A stretch of DNA of 64,000 nucleotides. Source: Quercus robur. Its lineage: Eukaryota > Streptophyta > Magnoliopsida > Fagales > Fagaceae. Location: assembly GCF_932294415.1 (NCBI RefSeq), contig NC_065541.1, forward strand, positions 31,108,790 through 31,172,789, read 5' to 3'. Within the stretch, counting starts at the first letter, position 1; each line of letters begins with the position of its first letter. Positions 24,080 to 36,639 of the stretch are shown piece by piece. The translations under genes were made by a program, and so were the position numbers. Under the pieces are notes generated by a model. That model was not told the DNA's origin. It saw nothing but the letters and a program-made list of their open reading frames with translations, and did no database searches.

Positions 24080-24752
24080 GGGACACGATTTTTAACGACC
24101 CAAGGACGACATTGGGCTCGTATGTAAAGGGCCCGAACAATATGATTTGTAGAGAGTGGGTTTGGAAAGGCCTGCCTTTGGGCGCTGGGTTTCGGTCTGG
24201 CCCCGGTTTCATGAGCGATCATACAAAGATGAGTTTGGACTGCATAGCTGAGCCTTGCATCAATGTAGTTTGAAAGGTTTGACTCCTCGGAATTAGTCCG
24301 AGGAGCATTACATTCTCACCATTCCTCCTTTTTCTTCCTCCCTCTTCCGGGGGCCCCCTCCTTTTTTAGCTCTCTTTTCCCTTTTATACTAGTATTCACT
24401 TCCCCTTATTCATCTACGTGTCAGTTTCTCCTTGTTTGGGGCAATTACTCGTCCTATCAATCTTCACGTCAGAGTGGTTGGGAAAAGCTGGATAGCATGG
24501 TATGGGGTATGGGCTTGTCAGGTGCTGGGCTCCACGTTATGGTGTTGGCAGCTTTCTAGCTTGTACTGCTCTTGTATTGAGTTTGTCATTTTCTTCAGGC
24601 TTTTTGTGAGGCGTTGAGCGTGAGGTTGTCCTCGGCTATATTATTGGGCCGTTAAGGGGCTTTCGTCATACGTCCTCGGCAGTAGGCTCCTCGGCTTGGG
24701 CTTTGGGCCCTTAATGTGAAGTGGGCTGGGACTTCAAATTTCAGGCCCCACA
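24076..24752. mobile_element. Probable solo LTR
   Basis: The 677-bp segment begins TGTAGGG and ends GCCCCACA, so it has 5'-TG...CA-3' ends with short inverted termini. ATATA lies on both sides, but this is inside a TA repeat and so weakly informative. The segment is GC-richer than its surroundings and has repeated CCTCGG/CTCCTCGG motifs. No internal domain or second LTR is present, so it probably arose by LTR-LTR recombination. Confidence 0.6.
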
Positions 24753-25430
24753 ATATATATATTTAAAGAGTTTTTCAAAAATATTTTGGAGTCCAATAGA
24801 AATTATGAAATCAAGAAATTAAGGGTTACATAAGTTAGGGACATGATAGTGATATTAATCTAGTCCTAGTGGCTTGTGGGAATATAGCGTGCTGGAAGGA
24901 CATAGATATAAAATTGTAAGTAATGGAACCTCATTTGTAATTCTTTAATCTTTGGGGGTCAATTGCAAGGTGTTGATGGACATTATTGCAATCTATAAAG
25001 TTTCAAATATTTTCTTGATATGGTTGAGAAAATTAAGGAATAATTTTGAAAGAGTTTCAAGATAAGTCAATAACATTGAAAAAGTTATTGATTAATCCTA
25101 CAGTTGAAGATTAGGATTCCTAAGAATCTCATGTCCAATCTCTCTCTTGGGTTTTAGAAGTCTTAAATAAAAATAAGATTTTAAAAATATCATATCAGTT
25201 GTTGATCATTAGAACTACTAAGTGATATTGTAGTCTTCTAAAAACCCAAAAAGAAACAGAGAGAGAAAAGTGAATACATTGGGAGGCAACACGCTTAGGT
25301 TGCTAAGACAGGTACACAATTTTGTTATATTTAGAATCTATGGTTGTGTTGTACAACAATCTTTAACTGAAAAATATAAATTTTGTTTTATATTGCTTCC
25401 GCAAATCTTTTACCACCATGTGACCACCGA
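24753..25430. other. Decayed repetitive DNA, no gene
   Basis: It looks like the continuation of the retroelement-like sequence that starts near 22088, now split by the duplication and the solo LTR. There is no intact reading frame. Confidence 0.35.
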
Positions 25431-25828
25431 ATGCGAATGGGTTCAAAAACCACACGACCATCACCAAATCTAAACCCAAATCAAAACCCATACCACCACA
25501 GTCCCACCTCCATCACCACCACAAACTAATCCGAATCCAAACCCATATAGGCACAACAATACCACAACCACCCACCACCATTTTCCCCTACCACACCCAA
25601 ACCCAAATCAAAACCCACACCCACACCCACCACCAACCCAATTGGCTTAGTGCCAAAAAAAAAAAAAAAACATTGAACTCAATTGAGAAAGAGAGAATTT
25701 CATCTTGCCTAGTAGAGAGAGAGAACGAAGGATCCTACAGAGGAGAGAGAGATCATTTTCATGCCGGATTGTTTTGAGACCAAAGAGGAGGGAGAGTGAA
25801 GATCGAAGAGAGAGCTTTGTAACTATGT

Positions 25829-25870
<42 letters not shown>
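25431..25870. repeat. CCA-rich tract followed by GA microsatellite
   Basis: ACCACC/CCCAAA-rich DNA (25431-25650) is followed by GA-rich DNA with (GA)n at about 25832-25868. The order of G/C-skewed core and GA tract is that of the E-family elements, in which no TIR can be found here. Confidence 0.45.
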
Positions 25871-26007
25871 CTGCTGGTGTTATTGTGTTATATGGGTAAT
25901 AATTGAGGAGGGTTAAGCGTGTATTCTCGGCAAAATTTGGTAAGTAGTACATTTTTTTTAAAAAAATCTAGTGACTAGCAAACGTTTGAACTTATTTAGT
26001 TAGTTAG

Positions 26008-26222
26008 ACTGTTTTTGGAACTCGAGTTTGTCAAATTTGAGTTCCAACCCAAAATCGAGTTTCCCACACTCGATTTACTCTTGGATTCATCTGACATGGA
26101 TTTAAAAAAAAATAAAAAAAATACATGGAACTCGAGTGTAGTAAACTCGAGTTCCATTTAAAAAAAAAAAAATTACCTGCAAGGAACTTGAGTTTGCTAG
26201 ACTCGAGTTCCAAGTGGGAAAA

Positions 26223-26268
<46 letters not shown>

Positions 26269-26404
26269 ATATATTAGAGGAACCCGAGTTTAGCAAACTC
26301 GAGTTCCTCTATGTTTTTATTTATCCACGTCAGATGAATCCAAGAGTAAATCGAGTTTTGGAAACTCGATTTTAGGTTGGAAATCGAGTTTCAAAAACAG
26401 TCCA
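26008..26404. mobile_element. Foldback element made of nested CTCGAG palindromes
   Basis: The outer arms (about 26008-26098 and 26328-26404) are inverted repeats. Between them lie three separate palindromes of about 28 bp, each built from GGAACTCGAGT and its complement (26135-26157, 26184-26211, 26280-26308), separated by A-rich or TA-rich spacers. It lies about 450 bp upstream of the NUP133 start codon. There is no coding capacity. A foldback transposon is the simplest reading. Confidence 0.7.
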
Positions 26405-26848
26405 ACTTACTAAATACTTTCAACTGCATGCTATTTATCTAATATTTTTCTAAAAAGATGCTATTTAGCAAATTTTGCCGTGTATTCTCATAGTTTAGGA
26501 TAATGATTGAGGAAGGTTAAGCGTACATTCTCGTAGTTTAGGGATAAGTGTAAAGTAAAATGTAATTTTCCCAAATAATTAAATATACTAAAATTGCATT
26601 TTACATTTTTTTTAATTAAATAAACGGAACACAATTCCATTCAACATAATTAATTTTTAATAAACGTTTTAAGACGGACATAATCCTTGGCTTGGCGTTG
26701 GCGGAGGCGGACCACCCCACATTTTCTGGTCTCTTCTCACTAAAATGACTTTATTTTTTTACCACTCTATCACTCTCTCAAATTTCAAAATTTCAAAAAT
26801 CCATAAACCCTAAACCCCTCTCTCTCTCTCTCTCACTCTCACTCTCAA

Positions 26849-29800
26849 ATGTTCTCTCCGGGAACAAAGAGAGGCAATTTGAGCTCGAAAAGAGAGCGAA
26901 ATGTAGTGCAGAAGAGTCTGCTCCCTAAAATCGAATCTCCGATCACTCCTCACCGCCGACCCCTTATTGACAATTCCGTTCCGGATCGCCCCTCCACCGG
27001 CACCCCTGCTCCTTGGGCTCCTCGCCTTTCCGTCTTCGCCAGGTTCCCTCAACTACTACTACTACCACTTCCTCTACTCTAGGAAAATGGTTTTCTTGTG
27101 TTCAATTTTAGTTTAAGGAATCTATGGTTGATTTCATTTATACGTGGGTACTAGTTATCTCTACTGCTAAACTCTTTTGTACTCCAATGAGAGACATAGG
27201 GTTCCAACGTTGCCTACGCCAAAAACTAGCATCTAATTGGCATGCGTGTTAAGCACATAGAGATCTAATGGTGGGATTTTGAAAATTTTAATCCAATAAC
27301 ATTACTTTAAGTTACGTCGTGTGTAACTTGATCCTGACTATATATATATATATATGTATGTATAACTTGGAAGGTGGATTTTCTTCTCTGTTGACAAAGA
27401 GAGGCATTTAGGAGAGCTAATGGGTTTTGTAATTTATGATGTAGGCATCTATTAATTTTTTTTTTTTTTTGGTTGTTATTGTTATGTGTTGTTTATGGTT
27501 GAGGCTAAGTAAGGGGTCATGTATTGTTTAGATTTCTGTTTACTAATGAAATGAATAAATTTAATTTTGCCTAGAATTCCAGCAGTGAACAGAAGTGATA
27601 ATGCAGATGCTATCAAGCCTGTATATGTTGGAGAGTTCCCTCAAGTGGTTCGCGATGAACAGGCCAGTTGGCTGCAACAGCGTGTTCCTGGTTAGTTTAA
27701 CCGACCCATGAAATTAAACTATTCGGAGATTCCTTAATGCTATATTCCTGTGAGGATGAGTGGTAAATAATAGGGTTTGATAATTCAAAGACCAATTATG
27801 CTTTGAGAGTGTAAATTTCTAAAATCTTGATATTTCTCTGGCAGATGATGCATGTATATCTGGTGGAATGGAAAAGGGAACATCTCTTGCTTGGATTATC
27901 TGTGGAAATAGACTCTTCATTTGGAGTTACTTATCACCTGCAGCTTCAACAAAATGCATTGTTCTTGAACTTCCTTCAGATGTATCAGAAAATGGAAGCA
28001 TTGGCAGTAATGACCGGAACAGTTGGTTGCTTTGTGTTGTCAATTGGGATAGCACATCTAGGAGAACAAAGAAAGTTGTGAAACATTGCAACTCTGCTGG
28101 TATTGTTTTGTGTAACCAAAAAACTCGAGCGATTATATACTGGCCTGACATCTATTCTGAAGGGAGAACTGATCCTATTACCAGTTTTGCATCTTCTGAT
28201 GAATTGGAAGTGACTTCTTCACTTGTTGATGGAAAGGCCACCCCAAACAGGCACAAACAACCTATTAGGCTTGGAAGTAGTTTGGCTGGATCAAGTACAC
28301 TGAGCTCTTTGATTGCTTCTGCAGTCCCTAATTCCCAGCACATCTGTGTTGCCTTTGCATGTGGTTCAAATGGTGAGCTTTGGCAGTTTTACTGCAGTCC
28401 CACTGGCATTCACTGTAAGAAAGTATATGACAATATACTGAACTTATCCTCTCAAGTGGGTGATAGTGGTCAACTTATAGAGAGCAAGGGGTATCCAAGG
28501 TCACTAACTTGGCGTTTTTCACATGTTTCTCCTGAGGAATCTAATAGACAGTTTTATCTGTTGACTGATCATGAGATACACTGTTTCAGTGTTAATCTGA
28601 ATCCTGAAATACACATTTCAAAGCTCTGGTCCCATGAAATTATTAGCACAGATGGTGATTTGGGGATTAAGAAGGATCTAGCTGGTCAGAAGCGAATATG
28701 GCCTCTTGATGTGCAGGTAGATGATCACGGAAAAGTGATTACCATTCTGGTTGCCACCTTCTGTAAGGACCGGGCTAGTGGTTCAAGCTACACACAGTAT
28801 TCTCTTCTAACCATGCAGTATAAATCTGGGATGAGTATAGAGCCAACACATGAAAGAGTTCTAGAGAAAAAAGCTCCTATCCAGGTAATAATCCCAAAAG
28901 CAAGAGTAGAGGATGAGGATTTCTTGTTCTCCATGAGACTTCGGGTAGGGGGCAAGCCTTCAGGATCAGCAATCATACTGTCAGGTGATGGAACGGCAAC
29001 AGTATCTCATTATTATCGAAATGCAACAAAGCTCTATCAATTTGACCTGCCTTATGACGCTGGAAAAGTTTTAGATGCTTCAGTTCTTCCTTCTTCGGAT
29101 GATGTTGAAGAAGGGGCGTGGGTTGTATTGACTGAGAAAGCAGGAATATGGGCAATACCTGAAAAGGCTGTTGTACTTGGTGGAGTTGAACCGCCTGAAC
29201 GAAGCTTGTCACGTAAGGGGAGCTCAAATGAAGGATCTACACAAGAAGAAAGAAGAAACCTCACATTTGCGGCTGATATTGCTCCTAGAAGGGCAAGTTC
29301 TGAAGCATGGGATGCTGGAGAAAGACAAGCTGGGGGTTTTACTGGGATTGCACGTCGAACTGGCCAAGATGAAGAATCAGAAGCTCTGCTGAGTCATCTT
29401 TTCCATGATTTTCTATCATCTGGGCAGGTTGATAGCTTGCTGGAAAAGCTAAAAAGTTCTGGGGCATTTGAAAGGGATGGGGAAACAAATGTTTTTGCGC
29501 GGATGAGCAAATCAATTGTAGACACCTTAGCTAAACACTGGACAACAACCAGAGGTGCTGAGATTTTGGCTATGGCTGTTGTGTCTACCCAACTCATGGA
29601 CAAGCAGCAGAAGCATACAAAATTTCTCCAGTTTCTTGCGTTATCCAAATGCCATGAGGAGCTGTGTTCTAGACAGAGTATGCTCTATTTCCTATTTTAT
29701 ATGACAACTATATGTGTGTGCTGTTTCAGTTTCAAATTCCTTTTACAGTATGTATGATCTGTGTTGAAACTTGAAAGCTTGTACTTTATGATGATGTTTC

Positions 29801-32800
29801 ATTGATCTTACTGTGGACTTCATTAGTCTTAGTGTTAGTGCAACTATATATCACAGCTGTGTCAGCATTGATGTTAAGGTATTTTGAGTGGGGTTTTTCT
29901 GGGGCTCAACTCTTGCTGTTGATTTTAAATTTAAAACAAAATAATAAATAAAAGAATTGAAACATGTCAATACTAAATTGTAGTATTGTTGGCAGGATAT
30001 TCCTTGCAAATTATCTTGGAACATGGTGAAAAGCTAGCTGGGATGATTCAACTGAGAGAACTGCAAAATGTGATTAGCCAGAACCGTTCAATTGGAGTTG
30101 GCTCCTCCCATTCTAGTGCAGAAATTCAAATGTCAGGTGCTCTTTGGGATCTTATTCAATTAGTTGGGGAGAGAGCTCGCCGAAATACTGTTCTTCTGAT
30201 GGACAGAGATAATGCCGAGGTATTCTACAGTAAGGTTTCTGATCTTGAAGACATATTTTATTGCCTAGACAGACATCTTGATTATGTAATAAGTATAGAG
30301 CAGCCGCTTGGCATTCAGATCCACAGAGCTTGTGAGCTCTCAAATGCTTGTGTTACTATAATTCACGAGGCCATGCACTACAGAAATGATAATCACTTGT
30401 GGTATCCACCACCTGAGCACTTGACACCATGGTATTGTCAACCTGTAGTACGTAATGGGCTTTGGAGCATTGCTTCCTATATGCTTCAGCTATTCAATGA
30501 AGCATCTGGAATTGATATGTCTGCAAAATCTGATTTATATACTCATCTGGAAGTACTGACCGAAGTTCTACTAGAGGCATATGCTGGTGCTGTCACAGCC
30601 AAGGTCGACCGTGGTGAAGGACACAAAGGTCTATTAGATGAGTATTGGAATAGGAGGGATACACTCCTTGATTCCCTTTATAAGCAGGTCCTAGATTATG
30701 TCGAAGGCAGGCATCGGGTTAATATTCTATCTTGTTCAAGACGTTCCTCATTTTCCTGCTGCTGATTTTGTATACATCCTTAAAATGCGTATCTTTGCAG
30801 GATCTAAATGAAGACGAGAAAAAGGAAGAAATCCTTCGGAAGCTTTCTTCACGTTTGCTGTCCATTGCAAAACGGCATGAATGCTACCGAGCTATGTGGA
30901 GAATATGCTGTGACCTCAATGATTCAGTCCTGCTTAGAAATCTTATGGTATGTATATGGTTGTCCAATGCTTGATTTGCCCTTTTATGTGCTAAATTGCA
31001 GGCTTTGCCGCAGATTGTCATCATTACTGTTTAAATTATGGGAGGCCCAAATGATTTTAAGTTAGAGTCAAGCTGCTTCAGAAGTATTCCTTAATTGTGA
31101 ATTTTGAAGTTTGTATCTTCTGCATGCTTATACACATATGTAGTCATTGATATGGAAAAACATAAGTCCTCTGCAATCCAGTCCTTCCTAGTCTTATTTG
31201 ATGCTTGTATTTCTTCTTAAGATGGTTTAGATGATTTTGTATGCAGCATGAGAGCATGGGACCTAATGGAGGATTCAGTTACTTTGTCTTTAAACAACTG
31301 TATGAGCAGAGACAGTTTTCTAAGCTTTTAAGACTTGGGGAAGAGTTCCCAGAAGAGCTATCTATCTTTTTAAGACAGCATGAGGAGCTTCTCTGGCTTC
31401 ATGAAGTGTTCCTAAATCAATTTTCGTCAGCTTCAGAAATTCTTCATACGCTAGCTCTCTCTCATGATGAGAGCTCTATTTCAGCCACTGAAGTGGGGGC
31501 AGACCCTGAAAGTATGAATTTGGAACCAACATTGGCAGACAGAAAGCGCTTTTTAAATCTCTCAAAGATAGCTGCAAGGGCAGGTACGATATAAGCTATA
31601 GCTTTCTTTTATTGTAAATCCTATATTCTTACCTCAGTTTGCTCATGTTTTTTCTTGATTTCATACTTTCTTTTTTGGTTGTTCACTCCCACTATTTTCT
31701 CTCTAAATGGGCTACTTTGTTTGAATTCTGCAAAGTCAAGTTGAGATGTTCATTAAACCACAAAGTTGAGGCTTATGAGTGACTTTAGCCACACTTTTGC
31801 TTATGCTTGTGGTTTTAATTATTGACAACCTATAATGCTGGAAATCCATTATTATCTCTCTTATGTAGTTGGTACTGCTCTATCTCTTTTTTCAATTGAG
31901 GAATACACTCAATTTATCTCCAGAATTTTTTGGGGTATTCTGTATTAGGTGACAGCTGCTTCTAAACTGCAATTCTTGTTTCTGCTCCCTCACCTGCTCC
32001 TGCACACACCAGTGTCTCATGCTTGCTTTTAGTATTGTTTTTAGGCCAATTTTCATGAATGTCATGCTTCAAAGCTGCTGTAGCACTATTCATATCACTT
32101 TATCTCAGGAGCTCCTTAAATCAACATTCAGTTTCTGCTAATGATTTTTGATTCAAATGGCACTTCCTACCCTCTCAAGTGTGGGTGTAGTGTGAAGTTG
32201 TGAGATCAAAACCAATTGAGTGTGTGCGTCACTTACCAATAAGAGAAGTTTCAATCCATCCATCTTGGATGACTTCCATAGTTAGTTGCTTTGTAGTTGA
32301 ATACAATCCACATATGTAGTCTTGAACATTCCCAGCCAAAAATGGAGAAAAAGGATATTCATCTTATTTAACCCCCTGGAGCCACAGTCTACATGGATCT
32401 TAAAAAAATGTTTGAAAGCAGAGATGTAACTATTAATATTTTAGTGAGCAGCTTCTGAAGACTGTAGATTGAGAAACAGAACTCTAGACAAAAGAGACAT
32501 CACATGATTATTAAAGACAAAAAAGGCTGTTATTAATATCCTGATAGCCTATAATTGGTTTCTGTCTGTAGTCCATTGGTCTGCCAAAAAGGCAGGAAGA
32601 GAAACTGAAAATTTATACAAAAATGTATATATATATTTTTTGCTACAATAAAGATACAGAGAACAACACAAGCAAAACAAAAGAAAAAGATTAACACAGA
32701 GAGATGTCCTCCTTTAGAGCATGAACTACTCTGTCCAGGAAAGCCAATGGCTCCAAAGCACCATGAGATTTGCCACAAAATGCTCATCTTGCCAATGAGT

Positions 32801-35800
32801 GCGCAACTTTGTTCCTTTCTCTATTAACCCAATTGAATTGAAACTGAACATGTCTCTTGGCCAACTCCAAAGTGTCTTCAACTATTTGCAAACTTTCAAA
32901 GACATCCTTTGCATCTCCTTCTATTATAACCTGAAAGAAATTCTCCTCCAAAGCTATCTCCATAGCCCCATAGTTGTCAGTATCGTACGATCCGCGATAC
33001 GTATCGTACGATACGTATCGTATCGTGTGTAAAATGTTCTGTATCGTATTGGCGTATCGTAAGTGCTCATGAATCGTATGATACAGTGTACGTATTGTAT
33101 GAATCGTATCGTATCGTATCGTAAAATCTTACGTATCGTACGATACATGGACAAATGCTTTAAAATGAGATTTTTTTATTAAAATTTGTACATTTATTTG
33201 AATCTAACAAGTTGTTAGACTTGTTTTTAACAAAAAATTATTAGTTTACTTAGTTTATCCTACTAAAATAACATATTCATAAGTTTTTTGGTTCTCTCTC
33301 CTACAATTAGACTACATAGTAAACACTTACCCTTCACTTTAATATTTACAAATTTATTTTATATACTATGAATAAAATATGAATTGATAATATAAATTTT
33401 TTATTTTTATCATTATTGTTATAAGTCCAAGAAACTAGAATGCCAATTTTTTTTTTTTTTTATAAAAATATTATTAAAATAAAAAGAACAAGAAGAGATT
33501 GTAAATGTTAATGACAAATGACGATGAAGAAAATTTTAATGAAGAAATAAGTTTGCAAAATTATAAAGATGATGATAGCATTGACTTAGATGGGGTTGAT
33601 TAGGCAATATGATGAATATGATGAAAATAAATTATTATTTTTGGGTCATTTGTAATATATTATCACTTTTGAATTTAGGAAATTTGAATGCGTATGTTAT
33701 AAACACATGCTAGTTTGATTTATTTAGTTAGCTGGTTAAATATTATTACATAAGTGATGAATAAATTAGTCATTAGTTGAATATATTCAAAATTTATAAT
33801 GAATATACCCTTTATATATGTATATTTATAATTTTTTATAAATTTTATTACCCTTTATATATGTATATTTATAATTTTTTATAAATTTTATTAAGTGTTT
33901 GTGTATCTTACGATGCACGATACGATACGATATACGATACAGAAAAATTAAAAATCGATTCACGATACGATTCACGTTTTGACAACTATGCATAGCCCCA
34001 TCTTACAACTAGCATTTCAGCTACTACAACAGAGGGAGTTGAGAGATTTTTTGCCCAAGCTTTTAAACCCGCACCACTAGAATTTCTTGCCAAACAAGCT
34101 TCTCTTTCATCCCAAGCCGCATCCACATTCAACCTAATCCAATGCGTTGGTGGGCCCTCCCAAATATCCTGCACTTGCTGCCTAAACCCATCTCTATCTT
34201 CTTCCTTTGTTGCGAGTGTTCCTCATAAGCTAATTGGGCTCTTCTTGGCTAAATAGCTGGGTCTATTTGCTCATTACCAAAAATCTACAGCATTCCTGGC
34301 TTTCCATAAGACATCAAAGATCACAGCTGCCATTATGGTAAACTGATCAACTGAAATAAAGCCTCTGGATAGATCAGTAGGAGGATCCACTACTAACTTA
34401 ATTAACTCTACACTTTAATACAACAATTGATTTGTTTAAAATTTTCCTGTCTTGGTGGTCATATTATGGTAATTTCTTGTTTTGCTGAGTAGCATGTTGA
34501 TGATTTGTATAGGGGATTTTTTTTTGTTCTACTGCCTATGAAAGATGTGTTGAAATTTTATTCTGATTATATTTTTTTTGCTTCAGCACCAGGTAAGAAT
34601 GCTGATTCTGAGACGAAGTTAAAGCGCATTGAGGCTGATTTGAAAATTCTGAAATTGCAGGTTTGTTGTAGAATGTTAACTGATCATGTTTAATCTTTAG
34701 TTGAAGCCTTGAAGGGTCTTTTGATACAAGGAGAACAACCAAAATTATTTCAGAATTTATTATTTGAGATTATCTTCCAGATTTCATTTTTGAAATTTTA
34801 ACTAGATTTTACTTTTGAATTTTGAATTTGGCTTTAATATTGTTGTGGATTTTGTGGGATGTCAATGTGCGTTAATGTGATCCTTCAAGCCTATGAGAAA
34901 GGCGCTCTAGGAATGGTTTGAAACGGTGCAGTTTGAATAAAAATTCTGATTGAGAGAGGCGTTTCTCTAAAGCTTTTTGGTTGTGATTTTAAACAGCCTT
35001 AGGTGGCTGAAACTGTCAGGTAGAGGCAGATTCTAGGCGGTGAAGCTTAGGATTTGTCCTTTTTTTTTTTTTTTTTTCTTCTTTTAATTCCTATTTTTTT
35101 CAATCTCTACTCAGTAATTTATACCCCATATTGATTATCTATAGCCAATTTTCTAATAGGCTGCCATTTTGACACCCAAAGTTTGTTTACTTTTGGAAAG
35201 CTCATGGTTCATGTCAAGTACCTCTAACTGCTATCAAATTTGTTTGAATAGTTGAGCAAATCAGAGCATGCTTGGAATATTGTACCAGTTTTCTTTGTGC
35301 AATGTTCTTAATTTCTTTGCTCAAGCCATTTTGTTCCTTAATAAAATCACATAATTCTATGTTTAGTGACATCTCAAATTTCTTCCAAACAACATAAAAA
35401 AACTAGTCTGATTGCAGTCATTTTATGCTAGTGCTGAAATTTCATATTGACTATGGAGTCCATATTGATGATAGTATATGATATCCCTAAGAGGGTTTTC
35501 CACTATTCTAAGCTTACTCTGAGACCCACCCACTGGTTGGTCTTCTAGGCTTTAATTAAGTCGGGGGTGGGTAAGGATGTGGCAAATGATGCAAACAGAC
35601 AGAGAAAGAGCGCCACATAGCACGTTCTAAGAATTTATTTGTCTTGACTAGCTCCAAATTTGAATTCCAAAAGTAGTCTTATGAAGTCACAAGTTGGGCA
35701 ACCAAAAAGATCTCTTTAGAGGCATCAAAATCTGTTGAGACATGGTTTTCTCCCCTTTTTTTGCTGAAGTCATTTACAGAAACTTCGGCCTGCTTTGTCA

Positions 35801-36454
35801 ACCTCCATGTCTACTTATTAATGATAACTAAACTAAACTTTGCTGTACATTTTTTAGACTTTGTCATTCAATGTCAGTTCATATATTTTCCTTCATCTCA
35901 TACAGGAAGAAATAATACAACTCCTCCCTCCTGACGAAGAGAAGCAATGTGTTGAAAGGTGTCTCCTCCGTCCAGAAGGGCTTATTAAGCTGTGCCTCAA
36001 AGGTCAAAATGCAAAGCTCTCCTTGTGTGCCTTCGATGTGTTTGCATGGACCAGCTCCTCTTTTCGTAAGACCCACAGAAATCTTTTGGAGGAGTGCTGG
36101 AAGAATGCTGCCGATCAGGATGATTGGAATGAACTCTTTCAAGAATCTACAGCTCAAGGGTGGAGTGACGAGGAAACGTTGCAGAATCTGAGGGAAACTG
36201 TGCTCTTCCAGGCTTCCAGTAGATGTTATGGACTCGATGCAGAAACTTTTGGAGAAGGCTTTGATGAAGTTTTGCCTCTTAGACTAGAAAATGTGGAGCC
36301 TCCAGTTTTTAGGGATTCAATTTCTTCAGTGGAGTCAATACTGATGCAGCATAAGGATTTCCCAGAGGCAGGCAAACTAATGCTGACTTCTATCATGTTG
36401 GGGAGTGTTCATGATGATACCAGACTAGAAGAGGGTCCTTCCCCAATGGAATAA
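26849..36454 (+). CDS. NUP133: Nuclear pore complex protein NUP133
   Basis: NUP133 is a scaffold subunit of the Y-shaped NUP107-160 complex of the nuclear pore. Eight exons join in frame: 26849-27042, 27575-27690, 27845-29677, 29996-30717, 30801-30947, 31247-31583, 34587-34660 and 35906-36454. They give about 1,323 residues, close to plant NUP133 length. The N-terminus has TGTPAPWAPRLSVFAR and VYVGEFPQVVRDEQ, hallmarks of the plant orthologue. The large third exon encodes the beta-propeller region (KTRAIIYWPDI, VGGKPSGSAIILSGDGTATV, EKAVVLGGVEPPERSLSRK). The rest encodes the helical C-terminal stack (RARRNTVLLMDRDNAEVFYS, GGFSYFVFKQLYEQRQFSKL, FAWTSSSFRKTHRNLLEECW). All joins use GT/AG. Exon 7 has two in-frame acceptors 6 nt apart (34587 or 34593), predicting isoforms that differ by two residues. 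Intron 6 (3 kb) carries a LINE relic and a DNA transposon. The start ATG follows a CT-rich leader. Confidence 0.95.
32530..34260 (-). pseudogene. LINE 3' fragment with plant-type RNase H domain, split
   Basis: On the minus strand, the right part encodes THWIRLNVDAAWDEREAC and VVVAEMLVVRWG (34174-34000). The left part continues AMEIALEENFFQVIIEGDAK and FQFNWVNRERNKVAHSLA (about 32960-32780). Together these are the start and end of the RVT_3-type RNase H domain at the C-terminus of plant L1 LINE ORF2. The break falls between WG and AM, exactly at the DNA transposon. No reverse transcriptase part remains, as expected for a truncated copy. Confidence 0.75.
32969..33990. mobile_element. hAT-like non-autonomous element (GTATCG motif ends)
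   Basis: The element has a perfect terminal inverted repeat CATAGTTGTC / GACAACTATG. The 8-bp sequence CATAGCCC lies on both sides (32961-32968 and 33991-33998), the duplication size of hAT elements. A 9-bp reading with CATAGCCCC and slightly shorter TIRs is equally possible. Just inside the left end is a dense array of CGTATCGTACGATACG-like motifs (32985-33150), with a shorter inverted array at the right (33905-33975). The middle is AT-rich and non-coding, with a short direct repeat (33807-33849 and 33850-33890). Confidence 0.75.
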
Positions 36455-36639
36455 TATTGTTAAGAACGATAATTGTTAATTGTCAGAATATTTTGTTAGG
36501 TCTAATACAACTAACAATCTTGTTGATGTTTTGCTTTTCTTTTTCTTTTATTTTTTTTATTTACTACAAAGCAGGTATTTTTACTCTTCTGAGTGGAATA
36601 GCTGCCTCCTTCGATAAGAAAATACATGTTTCTGTTTCT

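Larger units (their letters stand above)
31584..34586 (+). other. NUP133 intron 6, enlarged by transposons
   Basis: The 3-kb intron between exons 6 and 7 carries a minus-strand LINE RNase H fragment (about 32530-34260), itself interrupted by a 1-kb hAT-like element. About 0.9 kb at the left and 0.3 kb at the right show nothing recognisable. The open frames inside belong to the insertions or are chance. Confidence 0.7.

Noticed and set aside
27927..29648. Minus-strand frames overlapping NUP133 exon 3
   Set aside because: Shadows of a well-supported coding exon.
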